A stretch of 57,239 bases of DNA, taken from assembly GCA_034431315.1 (NCBI GenBank), contig DAOUDK010000026.1, forward strand, positions 1 through 57,239, read 5' to 3'. The DNA comes from JAUWOY01 sp034431315 (GTDB taxonomy: Bacteria > Chloroflexota > Anaerolineae > VGOG01). A model generated the notes under the pieces. The model did no database searches. It was not told the origin of the DNA and saw only the letters and a list, made by a program, of their open reading frames with translations. Both the position numbers and the translations under genes were made by a program. Of this stretch, positions 40,201-48,200 are shown in pieces (positions within the stretch are counted from its first letter, which is position 1; each line of letters begins with the position of its first letter).

Positions 40201-41012
40201 CCTATTGGTTGCGGCTTGGGTTGAGTAGCCGAAGGAGTACCGAAACCACCGACGAGGGCGAAATAGCCGCGACCTTCGACGCAGCTCTGTTTGACGCCCA
40301 CCCCAACACCTTGCGGTTGCTGACGTACGGGAGCGAGTTACTGACGGCACTGTTGGAGGCTGTGGACGAGCCGGCCCCGGTCTCTGATGGGCGTGTACTG
40401 CGTTGCTCGGTGGAAGGCCATCTGCTCCTCTGCGCCTACTATACCCTCGACGCCAGGGGCCATCCGCAACGGATCGAGCGCTTGGCAGACCTTGAGGTGC
40501 TGTATGTCAGGGAGCCAGAGGCTCGTTGGTCAGAAGAAGCCATGGCCGCAGCGCGCGCCGACTTCCGGCGAGAGGTCGAGACAGTATTACAGCAACAGTC
40601 GCAGGTGATCGCGGGCCGGCAGCGAGCGCAGCGTCTGGCACTGGAGGAGCAGGCGCGCCAGACGCTACTACGGGCAGCGTTGTTAGAGCTGGTCATGGGG
40701 CAGCAACCCCAACTGTTCGCGGAAGAAGCACTGCCCGTGGCTTTCACCGAGGAAGCGGTCACCGGCCTCAGGCGTCACGGTTATCCCTTTGCGCCGTTGC
40801 TCAGGCTGGTCAACGTGGATGGTCTGCGGCCCAGCCCCACGGACTCGTTTTATGCAGCGGTGCAGGGGAAATCGCGAGAAGCCCTCAGGGGCCGATTCAG
40901 GGCACTATGGGATAAGGCAAGCCGGCTGGTGGGTCTGCTGACAAGTGGGCCGGATCAGGAAGGGGCTTCCCAGGATCTATTGGATGTCGTTGTGCAAGTA
41001 TTGCTGTTGTAG
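37227..41012 (+). CDS. SNF2-type helicase with N-terminal phospholipase-D-like domain
   Basis: 1261 residues (an ATG at 37245 is an equally good start; neither has a clear binding site). Residues about 20-200 form a PLD-like domain with one HxK-type motif (YHPKEGLFTD, then FSGSVNES), as in DNA-defence nucleases. The SNF2 core follows: motif I DEVGLGKTIEAG, motif II VDEAHHARR, motif III LMTATPMQ, motif VI QRIGRIDRIGQ. The C-terminal 300 residues are helical. It likely translocates on DNA and cuts or remodels it. Separated from the methylase gene by a 207-base repeat element that could have split one operon, or may carry a promoter. Last gene of the defence-like set. Confidence 0.88.
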   Translation: MNWKSKMHITRLRAHPFQLSYGPADDRLHEFYIPALSCSLRYDRTAGFFSSSALAVAAAGVARLIAQGGAMRLLVGAQLSEADVGAIERGQALSDVVAERLIAALSEPEEEVMRRRLEVLAWMVAAGRLQIRVVLPKGPDGRPLPASQAQDYYHPKEGLFTDRYGDQIAFSGSVNESATAWKHNYERFMVFRSWDITGPYLAQVRYHFEYLWNGQEPDWIALDVPEAARQQLLRYRPSAAPTRDPLERAPRPRVIEVPAVYVPEVQRERVLFQFLRDAPYLLNARWLGAATSAVTPWPHQARIADTIVTRFPERFLLCDEVGLGKTIEAGLVLRQLILSGHVRRCLILAPKSVCRQWQEELYEKFALNVPFFDGHTFRDVFGQEHTPDVPNPWDAEDVFIASSQLAKRRERQPDLLAARPWDLVIVDEAHHARRKDFQVLRYRPNRLLELLMGRDGQPGLKDRTQGLLLMTATPMQINPVEVWDLLRVLGLGGRWGADDGNFLRFFQELRRPFDDADWDFVFGMVRDFLDTGGELDPAFTRQAEAELGLVDWQQLKMLVSTHERRARPKHLSPQARALAVEMARRHTPLRRYLFRSTRRLLREYVRRGILKATVPHRDPRPVWIPMRAEEQDLYHRIEEYITQFYRKYESERKGLGFVMTVYRRRLTSSFYAVRRSLERRLEFLRGGVMGLDDDDLEQEDLRIDVTELLDEEERSRFRDEIEYVEDFLVELSRLSGNDSKVEQLLADLDEIFKQRETVLIFTQYTDTMDFLRGQLRQVYGGQVACYSGRGGEVWNGIAWVPTTKENIKNAFRKGEAIKILLGTAAASEGLNLQTCGVLINYDMPWNPMRVEQRIGRIDRIGQVHERVWIRHYFYEDTVEAKIYRALEDRIGWFEDVVGELQPILARMGQAIQTVAMTPGAEREQVLTRELDRLRQESDAQQAGGLELDQYLVADEPLLESASPVTLSDLERLLTQASPLAARFQPHPEFKRAYWLRLGLSSRRSTETTDEGEIAATFDAALFDAHPNTLRLLTYGSELLTALLEAVDEPAPVSDGRVLRCSVEGHLLLCAYYTLDARGHPQRIERLADLEVLYVREPEARWSEEAMAAARADFRREVETVLQQQSQVIAGRQRAQRLALEEQARQTLLRAALLELVMGQQPQLFAEEALPVAFTEEAVTGLRRHGYPFAPLLRLVNVDGLRPSPTDSFYAAVQGKSREALRGRFRALWDKASRLVGLLTSGPDQEGASQDLLDVVVQVLLL

Positions 41013-41043
41013 CTCTCATTGTCGAAGGGGAGGGAAGATAGCG

Positions 41044-41265
41044 ATGAAGCAGGAAACTTACAGCCATGATACTTTTCTTTCCCCCCTCACCTGGCGTTAC
41101 GGCAGTCAGGAGATGCGAAGGCTGTGGTCGGAGGAGCACAAACGGTGGCTGTGGCGGCGGGTCTGGGTGGCTCTGGCTGAGGCCGGGCACGAGGCTGGGC
41201 TGGTTAGTGAGGCGGAGTTGGATGACCTGAGGGCTCGCCAGGACGAATTGTTTCTAGTGGCTTAG
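41044..41265 (+). pseudogene. 5' fragment of purB (copy A)
   Basis: From 41044 the sequence matches the first 200 bases of purB at 52508, including part of the leader (GGGGAGGGA), then departs at about 41246 and stops at 41265. The frame is open (74 codons) and keeps a ribosome binding site, so a useless N-terminal peptide could be made. It stands between the helicase gene and the universal stress gene. Confidence 0.85.
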
Positions 41266-41282
41266 GGAAAGGAGAAAGAACC

Positions 41283-42239
41283 ATGTTCAATCATATACTC
41301 GTTCCTCTGGACGGATCTTCGCTCGCTGAGTGTGTATTGCCTCACTCCGTGGCGGTAGCCCGGGCCTTCGAGTCCCAGGTCACACTGCTGCGAGTGTTGG
41401 TGCGGCCCTCTACTACCAACCAAACCCGGCCCGTTGACCCGTTGGACTGGCACTTCGGCAGAGCTGAGGCGAAGGCCTACCTGGACGAGCTGACCGTCCG
41501 CTTGCGAGAAGCCGGCCTGCGGACAGACAACACACTCGTGGAGGGCCAGGCAGCGGAGCGTATCATTGAGTTCGCGCATGGCCACGACGTCAACCTGATC
41601 ATTCTCAGCAGCCACGGGCGGAGCGGCTTGAGTGGTTGGAACGTCAGCAGCGTCGTTCAGAAAATCATCCTGCGCGCCTATGTGCCGACGATGATTGTGC
41701 GGGCCTATCAGCCTGCTGCCCGCGACCTGACAGGTTTGGGCTACCGGCGGCTGCTGGTTCCGCTGGATTGTTCGCAGCGGGCGGAGTGCGTCTTTCCGCC
41801 GGCTACCACCCTGGCCCGCTTCCATAAGTCTGAACTGCTGCTGGTAAACGTGATATCCAGGCCGGAAATGCCCCGTCGCGCGCCCCCCACGCAGCAGGAA
41901 GTCGAACTAGTGAACCAGATCACGGAGCTCAACAAGTTGGAAGCGACCAGGTACCTGGAGCAGCTTAAGTCCCGCCTGTCTGTAGACGTTCGGACCCGTT
42001 TGCTTGTCAGTGACAACGCTGCAGCAACGCTGCACGACCTGGTGGACCAAGAAAGTGCGGACCTGGTAATGTTGAGCGCTCACGGCTACTCTGGCGGGAC
42101 CAAATGGCCTTATGGCAGCACGGTCGTCAATTTCATCGCCTATGGCACCACCCCGCTGCTGATTGTGCAGGACCTTTCTCCAGACGAAGTGGAGCGCACT
42201 AAGGCCGAGATGTTCGCGAGAGAGCACAAGGGACATTAG
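41283..42239 (+). CDS. tandem universal stress protein (two UspA domains)
   Basis: 318 residues, two UspA domains (about 1-145 and 155-300). Domain 1 has the ADP/ATP loop start (ILVPLDGSSLAECVLP) and HGRSGLSGW, but the last G-S of the nucleotide motif is S-S. Domain 2 has LLVPLDCSQRAECV and HGYSGGTKWPYGSTVVNF, closer to consensus. ATG follows AAAGGAG. It ends 3 bases before the glucan synthase gene, so the two are one transcript. Coupling a stress protein to a periplasmic glucan enzyme suggests osmotic or envelope stress (inference). Confidence 0.88.
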   Translation: MFNHILVPLDGSSLAECVLPHSVAVARAFESQVTLLRVLVRPSTTNQTRPVDPLDWHFGRAEAKAYLDELTVRLREAGLRTDNTLVEGQAAERIIEFAHGHDVNLIILSSHGRSGLSGWNVSSVVQKIILRAYVPTMIVRAYQPAARDLTGLGYRRLLVPLDCSQRAECVFPPATTLARFHKSELLLVNVISRPEMPRRAPPTQQEVELVNQITELNKLEATRYLEQLKSRLSVDVRTRLLVSDNAAATLHDLVDQESADLVMLSAHGYSGGTKWPYGSTVVNFIAYGTTPLLIVQDLSPDEVERTKAEMFAREHKGH

Positions 42240-42242
42240 CGG

Positions 42243-45200
42243 ATGCCTGAGACCCAACCCCATAATGCATTGAGGCCGGATCAATTAGAGAGCCAGGCGC
42301 GTCAACTGGCTGAGAGTCACGCTGTCTCTCGCCATCCCAGGCGCGGCCCCCCGCTTCTGGATCGTCTTCGGGAGCAGGAGGCGCTTTTGCGCGAGGCCTA
42401 CCAGTATTTTGCAGGGGCATCTGAGGCGGAGATTGCCCTCTCTTACGCGGGCGAATGGATGCTGGACAACTTTTACCTGGTGCAACAGGCGTTGCGCCAA
42501 ATCCGCGAGGATATGCCGGAAGGCTACTATCGCCGGTTGCCCAAGCTCGATACATCCCCCCTGGAAGGCTACCCTCGCATCTATGCCCTGGTGCGGGAGA
42601 TTACTGGGTACTGCGAGGGTCAGCTCGACTTCGATCGCGTGACGCGCTTTGTTCAGGCCTATCAACGTGTCACCCCGCTGACGACGGGCGAGCTGTGGGC
42701 ACTGCCGACCATGCTGCGCCTGGGAGTCCTGGAGTGCCTGACTCGGGCAGTCGCCAGCATCACAGGACTACAGACAGATGGAAGCGAGGAGCTTTCTGAT
42801 GCTGTTGCCGGGCCTTTGCACGGAGATTTGGACGACGAGGCAATTGTGGCCAATTGTATCCTCAGCCTGCGCACGCTGGCGGTCCAGGATTGGAAGGCGT
42901 TCTTTGAAAGCGTCAGCCGGGTGGAGGAGATTCTGCGCTCTGACCCGGCGCACATCTACGCCCGCATGGACTTTGAGACGCGCGACCGCTATCGCGGCGT
43001 GATCGAGGAACTGGCCCTGGCGACGGGCCGGGACGAAGAAGAAGTCGTCCAGGAGGCAATTCGTCTAGCTAAAGAGGCCCAATCGCCACCCGAAGAGGAG
43101 GGTCCGTCCCGTAGCACCCACGTCGGTTTTTACCTCCTGGATGTGGGCCGCGCACAACTCGAGGCCCGACTGGGCTACCGTGCCCCGTGGGGTGTGCGTC
43201 TGCGCCGCTGGCTGCTTGGCCATCCTACTCTGGTGTATTTGGGCGGCATCGCCTTGCTTACCCTGGTCATCGTGCTTGGTCTGGTGCGCTACGCCTCTGT
43301 TGCCGGCGGGACTCTGGTTCAATTGGCGGCAGCGGGATTGCTGGTCTCGTTGCCTGCTATGGCTGTGTCCGTCCACCTGGTCAATTGGCTCGTTACCCAC
43401 ACCGTGCCGCCCCGGGTGCTGCCCCGGCTGGACTTTCAAGAAGGCATCCCGTCCGATTATCGCACCATGGTGGTTATTCCCGGCCTGGTGTCCCGCGAAA
43501 GCGACGTCGAATTCCTGGTGCGGCAAATGGAACTTCACTTCCTGGGCAACGCCGACCCACACCTGCACTTCGCCCTGCTCACCGATTTCGCCGATGCGCC
43601 AGAGCAACTCATGCCGGAGGACGAGGCCCTGCTTGAGCATGCCCGGCACAGTGTCGAGGCCCTCAACGGGAAGTACAGCCAGGGATCTTACAGGCCCTTC
43701 TATCTCTTCCATCGCCACCGCCAGTGGAACCCGGGTGAGGACTGCTGGATGGCCTGGGAGCGGAAGCGGGGCAAATTAGTCGAGTTCAATCGCCTACTTG
43801 GAGGCCAGGACACCTCTTACAGTATGCAAATAGGGGACCTCGACGTCCTGCGAGAGATCAAGTACGTCATCACTCTGGATGCAGATACCGTCCTGCCCCT
43901 GGACAGTGCGCGACGTCTCATCGCCGCTCTGGCTCACCCGCTGAACCGCGCTGAATTCGATCCCGAAAGCGGCGCCGTGGTCGCCGGCTACACTGTGCTC
44001 CAACCCCGGGTGGAGATCAAGCCGACCAGCGCTGGCCAGTCACTGTTCGCACAGGTTTTCTCCGGGGACACCGGGCTGGATCTGTACACCCGGGCAGTAT
44101 CCGACGTGTACCAGGACCTGTTTGGTGAAGGAATCTACGCCGGCAAGGGAATCTACGACGTGGCCGCTTTCGAGCGCAGCCTGGCCGGGCGTGTGCCCGA
44201 CAACGCCTTGCTCAGCCACGATTTATTCGAAGGAATCCACGGGCGCGCCGGCCTGGTGACCGACGTGATCCTGTTTGAAGACTATCCCGCCCACTATCTC
44301 GCCTACACGGACCGGTTGCACCGTTGGGTGCGCGGGGACTGGCAACTGTTGCCCTGGCTGCTGCCCAGGGTGCCCCGCGCGGACGGCGGAACGATGCCCA
44401 ATGACCTCTCAATACTCGATCGCTGGAAGATCCTGGACAATCTGCGTCGCAGCCTGTTGATGCCGGCGCTGCTGGTCTTGCTGATCGCCGGCTGGCTGTG
44501 GCTGCCCGGTTCGGCGTTGGTGTGGACGCTGGCAGGGCCGCTAGCGCTCGCTGTGCCGTTGATCACTGATGTGATAACCGATGTGGCTCGTAGACTGACG
44601 GGGAGAGCCTCAGCCGGGACTACGCAATTAGTACGGGGCGTCACCCGCTGGCTGCTGGCACTGGTCTTCCTTCCCTACACGACTCTGATCACGATAGACG
44701 CTATCGGAGCCACTTTGGTCCGCCTGATCATCACTCGCAAGCGATTGTTGCAATGGACCACGGCCGCGCATACCCTCCGCCTGTTTGGTAAGGAGTCGAA
44801 AATAGGGACACTCTGGAAACAGATGGGTGCCGCACCACTTCTGACCCTGGCGCTGGCCTGCCTGGTGATACTGATCAACCCGGCGGCGATGCTCGTTGCC
44901 GCGCCACTGCTGCTCCTGTGGTTGGTATCGCCTCAGATCGCTCATCGGATCAGCCGCCCCTTGGTCCACGAGCCGGTCCCGCTTTCCGCCGATCAACGCC
45001 GACAGTTGCGCCGCCTGGCTCGCCGCACCTGGCTCTATTTTGAGCAGTTTGTCGGCCCAGAAGACCACTGGCTGCCCCCCGACCATTTTCAGGAGGATCC
45101 ACGTGGGCTCGTTGCGCACCGCACCTCGCCCACCAATATAGGACTGCTGCTGCTCTCCACCCTGGCCGCCTACGACCTGGGCTACGTCGGCCTGATGGAC

Positions 45201-48200
45201 CTGACGCTGCGGCTGCGCTACACTCTTGATACCATGGGCCAACTGGAGCAGCATCGAGGCCATCTCTTGAACTGGTACGAGACGCGCAATCTGAACCCTC
45301 TGCCTCCACGCTACGTATCCACTGTGGATAGCGGTAACCTGGCGGGGTGTCTCGTGGCGCTCAGGCAGGGCTGCCTGGCCGTGCCTGGTACCCCTGTCCT
45401 GCGCTGGCAGCGCTTCCAGGGCCTGCTCGATACGGTGGACGTCCTGGCTGAGATCGTGGACGGTATAGAGCGGAGTCCTGAGCCTGTCGAAGGGGAGGCC
45501 AATTCTGAGACGGCGGTCGCGTCGTTGCAGGCTCACCTGGCCCATATCCGCCAACGGCTACTGGCTGTACAGGATGATCCCCATGGTTGGGTGTCCCTGC
45601 TGCCCTGGCTGGCCGAGGACTGCCGCCAGGAACTGGATCGGCTGTTGATAGCTCTGGTCGAGTCCGAATCACTCACCCTGGACACCACGACCCTGCGCGA
45701 CCTGCGCATCTGGTCGAAGCAGGTGCGCTACCAACTGGGCAGCTTGCGGCCCGAACTGGACATGCTGCTTCCGTGGCTGGTACCCCTGAGCCAGCCGCCG
45801 ACCCTGTTTACCCAACCAGAGACGGAGCCAGCCGTCAGAGAGGCATGGGAAGTGCTGCAGGAGACCCTGCCCGCCACGCCACGGCTCGACGAGGTGGCCC
45901 AGGTCTGTCAAGCAGGGCAGGCACGATTGTCTCAACTGCGCGACTTGTTGGACGACGAAGCTGGCCCAGTCGAAGCAGCACGAGAGGCCCGTGTTTGGTG
46001 TGAAAACCTGGCCGACGGACTGGATTCTGCCGGAATGGTTGCAGAGGACTTGGTGACCAGTTGCCAGGATCTGGGCGCGCAGGCGGAGGCCTATTTCCAG
46101 GCCATGAAATTTAACTTCCTGTTCGATTCGCAGCGCCAGGTATTCCACATCGGCTACAACGTGGAGACCGAAACGCTGGACAGCAACCATTACGATCTGC
46201 TGGCCTCCGAAGCGCGAATCGCCAGCCTGCTGGCCATTGCCAAGGGCGACGTCCCCCCGAGCCACTGGCTGCACCTGGGCCGCCCGATTACCCGGGTTAA
46301 CGGCACGCGGGCACTTCTCTCCTGGGGTGGGACCATGTTTGAGTATCTGATGCCTCCCCTGTTGATGCGACATTACGAGGGGACGCTCCTGGAGCAAAGT
46401 TGCCGCGCGGCCATCGCTCACCAGATCGCCTACGCCCGCCAGAAGGACGTGCCCTGGGGTATCTCGGAGGCGGGCTACTATGGCTTTGATGCGAATATGA
46501 ACTACCAGTACCGGGGATTCGGTGTGCCGGGGCTGGGATTCAAGCGCGACCTGGACGAGGATCTGGTGATCACACCCTATGCCTCGCTGCTCGCTCTGCC
46601 GATGTACCCCCAGGCTGTGATGCGTAATATCGCCCATCTCATTGAACGGCAGATGCTGGGGCACTATGGCTTCTACGAGGCGATTGACTATACCCATTCC
46701 CGGCTGCATCTGGGGCAGAAGAGCGCAATTGTGCACTCGTACATGGTGCATCACCAGGGTATGATCCTGCTGGCGCTGACCAATTATCTCCATGATGAGG
46801 CGATGATACGTCGCTTCCACGCCGACCCTCGCGTGCAGAGCGCTGAACTGCTCTTGCAGGAGCAAGTGCCGCAGCAGGCCCCCGTCGAGGTCCCGCATCC
46901 AGCGGAAGTCGGTGTCCTTCCCCCGATTCAGCCCCGCCCAACCTTGGGACCCTGGCACGTGCCCGTTGACGCCCCACTGCCCCAGGTGCATTTTCTCTCC
47001 AACGGGCGTTATGGCCTGCTCATCACCAGCGCTGGTGGCGGCTACGGCGATTGGCGAGGGGTGCCCCTCACCCGCTGGCGCTCCGACACCACCCTCGACG
47101 ACTGGGGAACCTGGATCTATGTTCAGGACAGAGATAGCGGCGCCCTCTGGTCGGCGGGCTACCAGCCAACTGCCTCTCAGCCGGAAAGCCAGGAAGTGCA
47201 CTTTTACGCCCACAAGGCCGAATTTCGGCGCCAGGATCACGACATCTCCTTGCACATGGAGATCACTGTCTCGCCGGACGACGACGTCGAGGTCCGGCGC
47301 ATAACCTTGACCAACCACAGCGACGACTACCGCCGGCTGATGCTCACCAGTTGTGGCGAGGTGGTGCTCGCGCCCCAGGCCGCCGACCAGCGCCACCAGG
47401 CGTTCAGCAAACTGTTTGTCGAGAGCGAGTACTTACCCGATCTGAATGCCCTGCTCTTCCGCCGCCGCCCCCGTTCGGCCGAGGAAGAAACAGTCTACAT
47501 GGCTCACCTGCTGGTCGTGGAGCGAGGGCAAGAGACCACCGGCGCTCACGAAAGCGACCGCGCCCGTTTCTTGGGCCGGGGCGGGACAGTTCGCTCTCCG
47601 GCGGCTCTCTCTCTCCCCTCTGTCCCCTCCATTGGGGGGGATGAAAGGGGGGGAGGGCTCTCCGGCACCACCGGCGCTACCCTGGACCCGATCATGGCCC
47701 TGGGCCAGGAAATCGAGTTGGAGCCGCACGCGACAGTGCAAGTGGCCTACCTCACCCTGGCAGCCGAGTCGCGCCGGGAAGCACTGACCTTGGCCCGTCG
47801 CTATCAGGAATGGCCCGCCATCAACCGGGCCTTTGACCAGGCCCGCTCTCACAGCGAACTGGAACTGCACCGACTTGATCTCACTGCCCCAGACGTGGAG
47901 CGCATCCAGCAACTGCTTTCCGTGCTTCTCTACCCCCACGCTGCCCTGCGGGCCGATCCTGAGACACTGGCGGCGAACAGCAAGGGGCAATCCGGCCTGT
48001 GGCTATTCGCCATTTCTGGCGACTATCCAATCCTCCTGGTGCGCATTGGCAACCAGGAGGAAACGGCTTTGGTGCGCGAACTGCTCCAGGCCCACGCCTA
48101 CTGGCGTAATCGGCAGATCAAGATTGACCTGGTCATCATCGACGAGCGGGGAATCGGCTACGACCAGGAATTGCAAGGCCAACTGTTCCGACTGCTTATC

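Noticed and set aside
28485..41012. Calling the locus BREX
   Set aside because: No PglZ-type alkaline phosphatase, no BrxA/BrxB or Lon-like BrxL gene; only the ATPase and methylase resemble BREX parts.
28485..41012. Calling the locus DISARM
   Set aside because: A DUF1998 (DrmB-type) protein and a separate DrmA-like helicase are absent, although a methylase, an SNF2 helicase and a PLD-like domain are present.
45669..47396. 575-residue minus-strand ORF opposite the glucan synthase gene
   Set aside because: Antisense shadow of a highly conserved coding region.
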